Assembly: GCA_900095095.1 (NCBI GenBank)
Contig: FMBT01000064.1
Span: forward strand, 42,177-106,176
Length of the DNA: 64,000 nt
DNA from: Fragilariopsis cylindrus CCMP1102
Taxonomy: Eukaryota; Bacillariophyta; Bacillariophyceae; Bacillariales; Bacillariaceae
Direction: 5' to 3'
How positions within the stretch are numbered: the stretch's first letter is position 1; each line of letters starts with the position of its first letter. A model generated the notes under the pieces. The model made no database searches. It was given only the letters and a program-made list of their open reading frames with translations, and had not been told where the DNA came from. This document shows positions 39,155 to 51,634 of the stretch, one piece after another. The translations under genes and the position numbers were made by a program.

Positions 39155-39788
39155 TTTCTTTCGCTTTCTCTGAACTTTTCTTATTGAATATATCTTTCAG
39201 AAGAGGAATACACAGAACCGAGCTCACACGATGATGCTTTACTGATATGGTATCGGTACGTACGATAACTGAAACGTTACTGTCTCGTTTCTCGTTGATA
39301 TCGATCAAAATATTATACAAAAGCTACTTCATCTCGAAACAATATATTGAATATCTAACTTCTATTATTATTTATTTGTACCATAAACATCGTCGAGGGC
39401 ACTACCAAGATACAAGGGGCCTATGTTATTTGGTCAAAAATTGGTTTCCGTATGTTCAATGTCGACGGGATTTGGACATAAAAATTAAACTCTAATTCAG
39501 TACGGAAGACGAAATGAGCTTTATTGTAGGCGCTATCGCCTGGAATTATTAGACAATAAAAGCGCGTTAAACCCTTGTTGTCGCTGTTGTTGTCCTTATC
39601 TAGTAGTAGAACTTTAATGGTATAAAAGGAGGATATAGCCTAGTAGCAAGAGAAACTTTGACAATTATTTCAAATTAAAATGATGGAGTATCATTTCGCA
39701 CCACTTATTGAGAAAGATCTTGAGTTAGCATTTAGCTAGCTAGCTAGTTTTACTCCACTGCAGTGTAGAATCGACTCTGAACACCGTA
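39155..39788. other. Intergenic, no gene recognised
   Basis: Upstream of the glycosyltransferase and downstream of the PPR gene. No coding signal is supported. Confidence 0.5.
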
Positions 39789-42201
39789 TCATCTTACATT
39801 TCGGCTCCATGACGGTGGGAAATCGTCCGACCTCATCATTTTATACGTTACTGGAGACGTACCCGATTTAATTTCCAATAGCGTTGATATGATTTCAGGC
39901 GGTGTTCCCGACAAAAGTCTATCGAGTACATTTTTGCTTAACATTCCATCTTTTTTGCACTGTTCGAATGAATATGAGATAGATTTCCTCTTCAATTCTC
40001 CATCAGGAAGTAGATTATTACATAGTTTGAACCAGAATGCATAGGTGAAGGAATCTGGAGAAATTTTAGAATTTCGAAGGTCGTTATATGTTTGAGCGGC
40101 TATTTGAAACGCCTTTAGTTTCTCTCCACTATCCCCAACGCAGTTTGCGGCAGAATTCAAAAGGTAGTTGTATGGATAAGCATTTGGACGTAGCTTTGGG
40201 TCCTTGTTTTTTTTGTATAAGCCGTTCAGCTGTTCGAGTAGATCCCTCGCTTTTATAATATTATCGAGAGTAGGATTTTTCGAGAGAGAAAGAATAACCA
40301 TTGTATAGGTTCGTAGATTAGGCATCATTGATGGATCTTCCTTCTCCTGATATATCCGCCACGCTTCGTAGAAAAGGTCAAGACTTTGTTCGGCGACCGC
40401 AGGATCATTTTTTGACTTGGAGAAGCACTCGATCACAGTCGTATAGCTGATAATATCGGGATTACAGTATTGGGATAGTTTGAGTAAATTAAGAATATCT
40501 AGTGCCTTTCGAGGGTTGACACTTCCTTTACTCTTGGCAATATTATTGATAGCCATATTGTAATAAGCACTTGCAGGATCCAGAGATTTATCACCCGATT
40601 CCCATAACGTATGCATTGTTTCTAATGCTTGCACTGCGTGCATTGGTGCATCATCATCTCTACTAGTAGCCCACGCTCTCAAAACGCAATGGTATGTAAA
40701 GCAGTCTGGATGTATTGCTGGTTGTTCTTCTTTGTTTTTGTCCATAAAATCAACTATCTTTAGTATTTTCTGCAGGCTACCGCTTCCGTCCTTGTCTGTG
40801 GTGTAAGCATGAAGAATAGAGTTATATGAGTAAACATCTGGGACAAATGTTTTACATTTCGTCCGTATCTCGTTTGCTTTCCACAACACCTCCTCTGCCT
40901 TATCTGTACGCCCAACTCGTGCCCAAGCAGATACCACACCGTCTATAATTTTAAACAAAGTTGTTAGTTGACGAAACGGAGAGGGAAAACAATAAAATTA
41001 GTTGAATTCAGTATTTCCCGTTTGTTTTGTCACACGACTTCAGGTGGATCAAATATTATATAAACTACTTACTGAAAGCGATTAGTTCGGGCTCCATATC
41101 GGCAGAAATATTGTCACCATCTTCGAGGTTCTTGACATATTTTTCAAAGTGATCTATGTATTCATAAAGTAGTTCATGAGCTTTTCCCGCTGAGTTTGAC
41201 TTTGTCCAAGCTAGTATTGCATTTGTGTAAGATTCACTATTTGGAAGATCCAAAGTCAACGTCTTATTATTTTTCCTGATCAACTTCATCTCATTAAGTA
41301 TACGATCTGCATGTCCAGGCGCATCTTTTTCGCGAACTTTCGACCATGCTTCAAGCACGAAGTGGTATGCCTGTAATAACGTTTCGTCGTCGTTTGGAGA
41401 AATTTCTAGTAGCCTTTTTAGATTATTTTCTGCCATTTCAACACACTCTCTATCTCCGCGATTGCCTTGCTGCCATGCCCAAGCGTTTACTACATGTTTG
41501 AAAGTTTCTATTGAAGGAGTGATACCCTCTTCTTCTATTTCATCGAGAAGAGCCTGTGCCTTTTGTGCATATTGACGGTTCCCTCTTGGAGTGGAACATG
41601 CGGCATATACTTGGAGGACAAGATTACATGTACGTATTGAGACCTTCTCGCTCAGATAATCCCATACCTCATCGTACAGATCCTCAACTATATCGGCAGC
41701 ACAAATTACTGTGGAATCTCCACCAACCCATCGCAACCGTCCACGTTTACATAGTGCCTCTAGTACAATTTGGTACGTCTCCTCATTGGCAACACCAATA
41801 CTTACCATATGTTGAAGCATAGAGGTTACTCGGTTTGCTCCATCTATGTCTGAATCCAATAGGGCTGGACGATTTCGTCTATCCATGTTTGAGGAGCTTG
41901 AAGACTCGTCAAACGTGTCTTTTCGAGATGCTAGAACTCGCCTCATATCTATATGAAAACGGTTAGTAGGGTCTATGTAGTTGTCATTATTTGTGTTATT
42001 GGTTATATCTCCGTCAAGAGATTCAATCCCACCGATGGCTGTAGTCGTCTGTAGGCTCTTAGATTTTGTGCTCGTACTTGTATCAATTTGAAAAGAACAT
42101 GAAGAAACCAACGAAGAAGGAGCAGTAGCGAATCCTTCTATTGATTCTAGGAAAAATGCCACATAAAGCATTATCGGGGTAAGGAATTCATACCTCGTCA
42201 T
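39789..42201 (-). CDS. Pentatricopeptide repeat (PPR) protein, probably organellar
   Basis: Two exons, 42201-41073 and 40942-39789, joined over a 130-bp intron (AF|NGVVSAWARVG), 760 residues, no frame break. Tandem helix pairs of 35 or so residues run through most of the protein, for example YNSILHAYTTDKDGSG, FTYHCVLRAWATSRDD, ISYTTVIECFSKSKN and YPYNYLLNSAAN. This is the spacing and Ala/Tyr/Asn pattern of PPR arrays. PPR proteins bind organellar RNA and affect its splicing, stability or translation. The N-terminus (MTRYEFLTPIMLYVAFFLES...GFATAP) looks like a signal peptide followed by an ASAFAP-like motif with Phe at the cleavage point, the diatom plastid import signal. Plastid targeting is therefore a reasonable inference. 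No SMR or DYW domain is seen. Confidence 0.85.
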
Positions 42202-42874
42202 CGTCGTGATTTTGAGTTTCTTTCTTTTTTCTTTGTAGAGGTATTTTTCTTCACAACGAGATGAAGTTTTGTAACGCCATGGTGGGTATCAAGTATTTAT
42301 GATTTATGATGTTATTTGTTAGTGATTGTTCATTGTAGTGATGGATTGTCAATTTTTTTGAATGGTGCATACGGTAAGTTACCGGTGCGGAATATGAACA
42401 GCTTTTAACGTAAGATGTTTCATTCCCTAATAACACGTGAATGGATAAATGTTCAAATGCTTGATAGAATTAGAAGTTAGGGTTAGTGTTAGTATTCGTG
42501 AAAAAATTATATCTAAAATTATTATGTAAAAAATGAGTACCGCTTTCCAATATGCCGACATGAATTGATTGATTCGGCTTCTAATTGTAGGTCGGAATCT
42601 TTGTTTTCAAGGATTATTACATTTAAACGAATTAGGACATGGTAGGAAGTGCGGGACGTGGAGGGGACGTGTCGGTCGCGTGGAATTCTTATTTTGTGGG
42701 TCTAACAAATACAGTAATAGCTAATAGCAGTTTCGAAGTTTTACTGCATCTCATTTACTGCATTTCTTTCAATTCTCTATTGGCACATTGATTTAACCTA
42801 AACCTCACATACTTTTCCCATCGACTTGATTTTTTACAAACGACAGTACGAAACTATACGAAGTTCAAACCACC
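42202..42874. other. Intergenic, divergent promoters
   Basis: Separates two divergently transcribed genes, so both promoters should lie here. I see no clear TATA box or other known element. Confidence 0.5.
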
Positions 42875-45577
42875 ATGAAGCTTTCGTCGGTTCTATTTCA
42901 ACTTTTTGTCGCCGACTTCCTCGTCGCGACGGGTGTTCGTTCGGATGAGATCCCCACCGGTACGTTCAAGGGATGCTCGACTCCATCCTTCGAATGGGTA
43001 ACCTACGACACTCGCGCCACTGCAAGCTTCAAGCCAAACGGGGAGCATACGCCAATGGGTATATCTTCGCTGCTGGAATGGTTAGATCCAACATTGATAC
43101 CGATGTGATGGAAGCCGATCCCGATGTCCTAGAATTGTCGCTCATCGGCCCCTTTACGGAATCCGACGGGACCGGAGCCAGCGCGACCGTGCGGAACGCC
43201 AAGCTCCAATCCTACTCGGCATCCATTGGAGCGCGGAAAATGCCGGGGGGTCGTGGCATCAGTACGATGTCGGCATTGCCAAAATTGACGCGAACACGGG
43301 CGAGCCAACGAACTTCTTTTCGTGGGGAGGTGATAGCTTGGAAGAGACTGCTGCTCTTGCCGCATCTGGAGACTCCATTGTCGTATCTGGTCATTTCACG
43401 GGACACTTGGCTGCTGAACTTGCGGATGGAACTACCAAGACTATTTGGAACTCCAACGTCGGCGAGGGAGGCATTGCACTCGATGAAGATCAGTTTCATC
43501 CTAATAATAAGAACAGCCATGCGGAAACAGGTAAGCAATATACAAAATACGAACGAATAGATGTTTGTTACGTTGAAATAAAGATCGCGATCCCCCCAAT
43601 GCTTTTGAAATAATCCTAACGCACTGTGACATTAATTTTGACAAACAGGTGTGGATGATGGCTTCATTATTAAGGCTAATGCGGACACAGGTGTTGCCGA
43701 CTGGATGGTCCATTATCCTCAATCAAGTGCGGATGCTGAAATCGTATCTGTCGACTTCGATACTTCCAATAATGTCTATGGGGCAGGTTATTCTTGCTCC
43801 AAAGGAATAGAGGACGAATTCAAGGTTTGTGACGGTGTTATCGCCATGTTTGCTTCAAGCGATGGCGAGCTCATGTGGGAGAAAGAATTTCCTGATATGG
43901 GTGCCTTTTTCGAAGTCAAGTATGATCTCGAACAAGGTGGTGCACTGTACGTGTCAGGAACGACAACCTATGGCGGATCTACAGCGGGAAATCCGAAGGA
44001 TCACCCATACTGTGACCACGATAGCTGCTCTGTCATCATGCGCCTATCGCCTACCGACGGTGAGGTACAATGGGTGCGTACTGTGAAGGGATCTCCGCGC
44101 TGGGGAATCTTTGATCAGAAAGGTGGTCTGGAACTTGCCGTAGAGGACCTAGACGGGCCATACATTTATGTGGCAATGGATGATACAGGCGAAGGCGAGG
44201 TCGAAGTGGCATCGCTCAATACAGGCACCCCATATGGCGGTTGCTTGTCAGCAGATGGTGTGTTCACACCCGAGTACCATGTATTTCTGAAGAAGGTAGT
44301 TTCTGGACCAAGTGATTGTCTCTTTTTCGATCCTTCTGGTAATTCTACTTTCATTAGCAGACAAGACCCAAGGGCATCTCCTGCGTCATCAGTACTCAAT
44401 GATGTCAGCTGTGGAAAACAAAGTGGGAAGGATGCATGTTTGATGAAGTTTCACAAGCATACTGGTCTACCAACATGGGCTGTAGATGTTCCTCCATTAT
44501 CTGGCATTGTACCAGCTCCCGATGGCGTATCTGTTTACATTTCTGGTTACTATTTTCCTGGTAGTACTCCTGTACTCTTTGACTCTGTCTCACTCCCAGG
44601 GTATCTTTTTGAAGGTGGAAAAGGATCCCAATCAGACGGTATCTTCAATGCCAAGATTTCTGCCACGGACGGAGCTGGCGAATACGTGATGCACTCTGGT
44701 GGAGGTTTCAACGATCGTGCGATGGACCTAGTGGGGGATGCTGAGGGTAATATTTATACTATTGGATACCAGAAGAACCTGGTTATGTATTGGGGACACA
44801 ATCTCAAGACGACCGTAGTGGAAACTGATGCAATAGACCCCACCAAGACCGTAGCTTCGAAAACGCATGCGCTTGTAGCAAAGATTTCGGCGTCCACCGA
44901 GTCCATCCCCACATGTTTGACGACGTGTTCTGGCAACACCGATGAGGCCGTCATTGAATCCAACTCTTGTTTCATTGATGGCAAGTGCTATTCTGCAGGT
45001 GTCACTGGAGATCAGTTTGGGTTGTCATGCTTTCAGTGTGATCCAACTCGGGACCAGAGAAACTGGGTGGAAGCACCTTCGCTAGGAGTGACGCAGTGTT
45101 TCATTGACAAGAGATGCTGGGAGATCGGAGAAGCCTTTTTTACCAGCGCCGAACGTGGTCTGCGAAGATTGATTCGACGTGCCAGATGTGTAGCCCGGCA
45201 GACAACGCCCTGGAATGGTCTGTGAAGGATGGATACGAAGTTGTTGATGACAGTATTCCCCCTAATGACTGCGCTGTACCTGCAGTTGAGACTGAAGCAC
45301 CTGTTCCAGCGCCTGTACCAGCACCAGTTCCTGCACCTGTGTCAGCACCATTTCAAGCGCCTGTACTAGCGCCTCCGGCTCGGATTCTGATACGTCCAAT
45401 TCTAGTAGCTCTGATGTCGATGGTAACAAACTCGGTGGTGGTGCTATAGCTGGTATTTCTGTGGCCTCTTTGGTAGTTGTAGGTCTTATTGCTTTCCTTG
45501 TTGCTAGAAAGTCAAGGTTTGCAGGTGAAAAATTTGAAGAAACCCCAGAATCCTTTGGTGGAGACGTTGTAGCATAA
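42875..45577 (+). CDS. Secreted/type I membrane protein with propeller-like and Cys-rich repeats, four frame breaks
   Basis: Exons 42875-43530 and 43649-45577 (118-bp intron); 862 residues if four bases are restored. A signal peptide (MKLSSVLFQLFVADFLVATG) precedes a long region of repeated beta units, such as DDGFIIKANADTGVADWM, CDGVIAMFASSDGELMWEK and DGIFNAKISATDG, resembling SBBP/beta-propeller repeats. Two Cys-rich modules follow (CFIDGKCYSAG, SCFQCDP, CFIDKRCWEIG, TCQMCSP). Next come a Pro/Ala/Val stalk (PVPAPVPAPVPAPV), a Ser/Asp linker, one transmembrane helix (AIAGISVASLVVVGLIAFLV) and a short tail. It looks like a cell-surface protein with an ectodomain on a stalk; ligand unknown. 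Breaks lie in a four-G run (43040-43043), near 43223, in a six-T run (45136-45141) and near 45372. Without them the protein would lose its anchor. Confidence 0.8.
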
Positions 45578-46380
45578 GAACGAATGGACAAATAATCTGG
45601 TTTGATATTTTAGTTTGAAATCACTTGTTGGCATGCAGCCAATGCATTGCCAAGTTCCTCCCGGAATACTACCGCATCTGCAAAGTTGAAATTTTGCACC
45701 TTCCTCGGAAAGTAGTGTCTGATTGATAGCTAATGTTTTCCGTTTGACGAGTCGATAGCTATTGTTTCTAATGCTGTTTCTACATAGTAACACTGGATGT
45801 CGATTCTCGTCTTCAAAGTCTGAATCCTAGTAGTCGAAAGGATGTGTGTTGATTATCCTTGTTGTGCTTCATCTGGATTCCTTCTGCGGTTGGGTATGGT
45901 GTTCCAGTCAGGTGTAGGTATGACAGGTAACATTTACTTTGTGCTTAGCACTTGTTGTTGTTGTAGTACCTTTAATCTCTAACTATTAGAATAAATACGA
46001 ATACATACAGTAGTTGTTAACGTTCTATTAGTTATTAGAGTTACAATGATGTTAGAGATTAAAGTGAGCACAGTATGTTGTTTACATCTTGCTCCTATTC
46101 TCTTGTGTGTTGTTGTTTCTTCTGTACAAAGCTATCTCCATCTATTCGGTAAAGAAGAAGGAGTCTAGTCACACGAGTCACTTACAAATAGTTCTTATAG
46201 ATACACACAGATAAAGAAAAGTCGGTAGATGAGCAAATACGCTATTGCAGTTTTTTCTTTCTTCTTTGAAATGGATCAAGCGTCTCACTATTGTAGGCAT
46301 AATTACTGTAGTTAATAGCGACACATTGTTTTAAAAGGGTAGTAAGACATGTAAAATTTCCAGTAGCGTATGAAAAATAT
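45578..46380. other. Intergenic, convergent 3' ends
   Basis: AT-rich DNA between two converging genes with no supported coding region or RNA. Confidence 0.5.
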
Positions 46381-49300
46381 TTATAGTACATAGCTGAGGC
46401 TCTTTTTGAGTTGGATTTCCTTCTCAGCCATCATTGATCTCGTATCGTCAAGGATTTCAACAGAGGAGGCACCAGATTCGTCACTATCCGAGTTTTCAGA
46501 GTCGGCAGGAACTGCTACCATATATGATGACCCAGTCGTCTTTCGTGTCACGACTGATTTTGTTCGCGTAGACCATTTTGCTGGGAAACTTGCAATCAAA
46601 AGTAGAAGGAGGTACAAGTGGACCATACCAAAGATGAGTTTTTGAGTAACATTCGATGCTGACATAGAACCCTCCTCAAGTCCAATAATGCGTGATATTA
46701 TTCGTGTGTACGTCGTTTCTCGTTCTGGTGTTGTGACAGAGCTTTGTTCGAACAAATTGGCAGATATCTCTTCCAGTTCACTATCGGTAATCCAACCTGG
46801 AAAAGGAACAGGAATCGATACCGATTTTTGATCAGAAGGATAAAATGATGATAACGCCTGGTTTGTAAAAGTCGACACATGCTTGCCGATAAGATCTGTC
46901 CGTCGTTCTACCTCCTCACCCATTTTTCGTGCTGTGGATCCAACAGAACGAGCTTTATCCATCGCACCACCAGCAATATCATGGGCTCCGCTTTGTACAA
47001 AATCAGCAAGTGTCGCTGCTTGAGACGAAATTGCGCCTCCGACACCTCCAATTAATCTAAAGACCGGTTTACCTGTAGGGGCGGCGTGAGTCGCTGTGTT
47101 TGTTTGGTGCGAGGAATACGGGGTAGCATAACCTTTCACTTGAGAAAGAGGCGCTAATAACATTGGAAACCCATCTACAACCCGATCTAAGAAGTCATAT
47201 GACATCGGATTATCCAAACGCAAGTACTCATAGAATATACCTTCGGCAATATCTGGTCTTTGAAAGGTATCCATAAAAACTCCATTCAGACGAACCTAAC
47301 AAAAAAATGGTGAGTAAATAAAATAATTTAAAAAAAAGTCTCTCACTTTTTTGGGTAGATTTCTTTTTCTTTTTCACGTACCTCCAAGTCTCCATTCTTT
47401 CTCCAAGTAAAAACAAGTTCAGTACCTCGTGCGCAGCAAGATGGATCTGCGTTGTATTCTGCGGGTGCAACTTGTGCACACGTACAACGATTAGGATTGT
47501 CAGGTGACATTGCAATGCCTAAGAATATTGGATCGGCAGGTCTTGGTCTCATACTAGACCCGATCAATAAATCTTTAGCTTCTTGTGTAAGCATTTTCCA
47601 ATCGGCATCGAGACTGGATCTCATGGTTTCGGTTGAAAGTTGCATGTTTATCTTCAAAAATATTGTTCTATCAAAACTACCCGCAGGACCGTTATTTGTA
47701 GTAAAACCTTTCATAGAACGAAGGATATCGAAAAATTCTGGTCTTTCTCTAAGACCTTCCGATGACAGACTAGCATACGGTTCGAAACTTGGATCAGCTA
47801 GAATATCACGTTTGGATGCATAATATCCAACACCGTAAACCTTTTGATTCAATTTATTCGATCGAAACGATCCAACATGGAGCAACAACAACAGACAGTA
47901 AGTTAGAAGAAGAACACGAAAGAAGCATACCAACAACTTGACTTTAACGAAAAGAGGAGGAGGAACGATTTGTTTTGTTTTGTGTGGGCTTACCTTAATT
48001 TTCAACATGGTCTTAGTATATTGACCGACACCTGTAAGAGTGTGCCGACCAGCATCTTTTCGTTCATGTCCAAGATATTGACATAGATCTGTATGATAGA
48101 TGAGACCATTTTGAGGATCCGTCCATCGTTCCTCATTAGAGGTTGCAACATATGGATTCATTTGAATTTTTCGTATAATCGGTTTTTCTGATAAAGAAGG
48201 AGAGGAAGAAGGACTATCATTAGTATGGAGTACTTTCGGTGGTTGTGTTAATAATGATGATCTCTTCTTCTTTTCTTCTCCTTTGAGTGATTTTTTGTTT
48301 TAGTTGTTGTGAGTTTCGTATGATGACCTGTTGCAATCAGTATAGGATTTGTATTTCCAAAAAAGCGAGGAATTGATTGCTTTGAAATAGCAGTTCCATC
48401 AGTTTGAGCAGTTTCCGATAATCTTCTATGTGGTAAGATGGATGTTACATGAAATGGTAACAAACGTAACTCTGGTGTACGATCTGTAAGAACTGATGCA
48501 TGACTGTGTGCAATGTCTACTCGTGATGGAGGAAGATTAATATTTTTAGTAATTTGTTGCTGTTGCTGTTGCTGTTGTGGTGGTTTTTTGATACTATTAT
48601 TATCTGACGATTTTTTAATTGTAGATGATGGTGGTCGTGGTCGTGAAGAAGGAGGATATTGATGCATATCTTCTTCTCCACGCTCCTGCTGTTGATAATT
48701 GTGACGAACAAACTGTATTTGAACTACTCTGTTATTGACACTTTTCTTCTTGTTATCATCTCCATCATTATGATCCAATAATAATGAGGAGGAGGATGAT
48801 GATGATGATGATGATGTTGAATTTTGATTACTATTATGATTCGTATTAGCGGGTTGATTACCATCACAAGAGCTGAGGAACGCTTCTGATGATGCATCAT
48901 CAGAATTCCTCCATACACATGAATCAAGATTTAGTCGTTGCTTGTTAAAGAGACCACTACGGTTTTTTGTCCCGGTTGCCGCTGCCCTTCGACTGCTACT
49001 ACTACTACGTGTACTACCAAAACCTACTCTTGTTGGTTTATCAAAGTGTAACGTCCCATATTCGTTTACTTTCCAATACCATGCACGATCTTGTGAACAG
49101 GATACAATAACAAGTTTATTATCCTTTCTTCGTCTTGTTAGACAATCCATATCAGTGAAATCTTCATTTTTGTTATTTCCATCCTTATTAGTGGATTGCT
49201 GCTGTTCCTTGGATGAGATTGTTTCTATCTTTTCTTCCTCGGATAATAATTTGTTGTTCCCCCCAATAATAAGCTGATGGTCCTGATCTGCATATACTTG

Positions 49301-49714
49301 TAGTGCATAATAACCTTGAATTAATGCTTCTTGTTGATTCTCATAATCAACATCTTCTGTGGCCCATCGGATCCATTGTCTTCGCCTCGCGTGACGTTTC
49401 GATTTTGGTATCACACGCCATAAATTTGAATCACCACATTCAGAAAATAAACCCATCGGACCAAAACATTTTGAATCATTTGCATCTTGTAACCAATATG
49501 GTTCTATTACAGGTAGTTTATTATTATTATTATTATTGTTATTATTATTGCTGATGTTGTTGTTGTTGTTGTTTGCATCCTCCTCTTGTTGTTGCTTTAT
49601 TGATGATGATGGATTCTTGATCTCGCCTGTAATGGATATCGTTGTTAGAACAGGACAAACAAGATGCAATACGACAAGGAAAAACCTTGATGAACGAGTT
49701 CTTGCAATTGTCAT
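46381..49714 (-). CDS. Chalcone-isomerase-like domain in a large secretory/membrane protein, one frame break
   Basis: Exons 49714-47994, 47840-47382 and 47295-46381 (introns 153 and 86 bp); 1,031 residues if one base is restored in the six-T run at 48291-48296. It has an N-terminal hydrophobic leader, an Asn-rich stretch, a Cys-containing module (SKCFGPMGLFSECGDSNLW) and long Ser/Asn/Gln low-complexity regions. The CHI-like domain follows: HTLTGVGQYTKTMLKIK|VYGVGYYAS, FDRTIFLKINMQLSTETM, TELVFTWRKNGDLE|VRLNG, ending near DIAEGIFYEYLRLD. The C-terminal part has a Lys/Arg-rich linker, one transmembrane helix (LIFGMVHLYLLLLLIASFPA) and an acidic tail. The chalcone isomerase fold also includes non-enzymatic fatty-acid-binding proteins. 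Since diatoms lack a known classical flavonoid pathway, lipid binding is a more likely role than chalcone cyclisation (inference). Confidence 0.75.
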
Positions 49715-50614
49715 GATGAATCAATCCTTTCTTCTTCTCCTTTTTCACGTTCCGTGCCCTACTATTTTCTTTACAGTGTTGTTGCTATGCTTTTTTTTGT
49801 TTTGTTCTGTTCAACTAATGTTGTATGTGATCCTCCCCTCTATCTATTATTGACATTGTCGATTAGTTTCCAAATTGTTGTTACTCAATTGATAATCTTG
49901 TCAAAAGAATAATTGCACTTCCCACGCTTTAAGTAGTACAGTAGTTTGGGTGCGTATTGATTCGAATGATTGATATCTATCTGCTCTGTTATTTTGTTTC
50001 TCACATTAACAACTTCGTTGATTGGCTTGATAGCTCTCTTTATTTTTTACTTTTGGTGTTGAAATACAATCATTGATTTGTTGCACATCATAATAAACTT
50101 CATAAATTAGTGCACTGCGGTGATTACTGTGATTACCGGTAGGTAACCAGGAAGTTGTCAACTGTAGTACGCTGGGCAACGTGGTTCACGTCAGGATTCA
50201 CGTCAACTAAGAAACTAACAAATCAAAGACAGGACATCCATCGACGTCATCTTTTTATTTTAATTCAATGCTTTCCACGTGGAATGTTGAAAATGTTGAC
50301 TTACTTATTTAGGTTTTAATAACTACCGTATTAGAACTTCTAGCTTACATACTTCCTCCGGGCAGCGCACATTGTCCACGGGGTAAGCATGATAATATTC
50401 TAACCTGCTAAAGCACACTATAATGAATTGTATTACGTACTAACGTTACTGTACTGTATGCAATTCAGGTAAAGAGTTTAATAAAGTGCATATAGACTGT
50501 GCCCAAAACTGCTTAGCTAGTTTAATTTTCTGTAGTAGTAGTTTTGAAAGAATGAATGAATGAATGATAGATTGATTGGTTGGTTGAAACAGGCAAGCAA
50601 GCCATGTTGTGAAC

Positions 50615-50646
<32 letters not shown>

Positions 50647-51157
50647 CAAGCAAGATGATGTGAAAGAGTGTGTACTATTTTTGCTGGATAAATATCATCC
50701 CTCCGACCCTTTTCTGTCAGGAAATGCAGTCCATGCAGGATCTTATCCGAAATTCAGAAAAAGAAACTTGGGCTTCAAGATTAATCAAGTTCTTACGATT
50801 TATTGATTATTGCACCGTACGTACTAGCTAGGAGTGTGTATTTTTCGTAGTACTGTTACTATACAAATATGATGTAAGACTAGAAAGAAAAAATGACAGA
50901 GCATGTGTCATGTCTGGCTGCAGAAGAATAAACAACTGATGAATTATTAGAAGCAATACTATTTATTGATTATTGTGATGGTTCTGCTACCTTCTTCTTC
51001 TTTTTCTTCCTTGTTTTAGTTCGTTGATTCCTACTTTTTAAGGAAAACTTCTGTCCTTAGGTATGTCTTCGTTACAATTAGCCCTCCATCATCATATGTT
51101 GCTAGCAATACCTCCAAGCGTACAGAATGAACGAGGTTCTTTGATATTGTATTTTCA
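49715..51157. other. Intergenic, no gene recognised
   Basis: About 1.4 kb with a (GA)n tract near 50.63 kb. Nothing coding on either strand can be supported. Confidence 0.5.
50618..50645. repeat. (GA)n microsatellite
   Basis: About 13 uninterrupted GA units in intergenic DNA. Confidence 0.9.
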
Positions 51158-51634
51158 TTAAAATACCGTTGTGTTCTTGACAACCTTGCCGTTGATTTTT
51201 CCATCCACTGGTACCATCATCTTTGCCACAGCTTCCTTGACGAGATCAGTGGCATCTGGTCCCAATTGGGCCCAGCTAAACCAACTGGTTTCTTCGTTGG
51301 CACTGAACAATTTTTCTGGATCGGGTCCGTTGAAAAACCACAGTCCTTCGATTTCCAAATTCTCCAACGTATGAACCACAGCAAAACACTCGTCCGTCAT
51401 CGAGGACATACCGCTTTGTGCCATAAGATTCGTAACAATTTCGACCGTATCGTTTAGATTTTCATTAGAGTCGGCTTCATCATACACCATTGTCCAGATT
51501 GATGTTGCTTCAGAGTCGTAGGTAGACCAGAATTTGGTCATCAAATCGTCATCCTTAGCAGCGAAAGTAGCCTTCCAAGCCTTCACTAACTCGGCCCCAT
51601 TGGCAGTGCTTGTTGTATCAGTCGTGTCCGCCAT
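51158..51634 (-). CDS. Free-standing EF1-gamma C-terminal-like domain protein
   Basis: 158 residues in a single exon, no frame break. The sequence follows the conserved C-terminal domain of elongation factor 1B gamma: FWSTYDSEATSIWTMVY (compare the family's FW...D..G.S.W...Y), a middle MTDECFAVVHTLE, then IEGLWFFNGPD, FSWAQLGPDATDLVKEAV and a C-terminal KINGKVVKNT. The glutathione-transferase-like N-terminal half and the Lys-rich linker of the usual 400-residue protein are absent. The short Thr-rich N-terminus looks complete, with a plausible ATG and no upstream open frame. It may be a divergent stand-alone relative rather than a working exchange-factor subunit. The similarity is recognised by eye and is moderate. 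Confidence 0.65.
   Translation of the reverse strand: MADTTDTTSTANGAELVKAWKATFAAKDDDLMTKFWSTYDSEATSIWTMVYDEADSNENLNDTVEIVTNLMAQSGMSSMTDECFAVVHTLENLEIEGLWFFNGPDPEKLFSANEETSWFSWAQLGPDATDLVKEAVAKMMVPVDGKINGKVVKNTTVF

Noticed and set aside
49715-51157. tRNA or small RNA gene in the large gaps
   Set aside because: I found no cloverleaf-like arrangement with A and B box words on inspection. A covariance-model scan (tRNAscan-SE, Rfam) would be decisive but could not be run.
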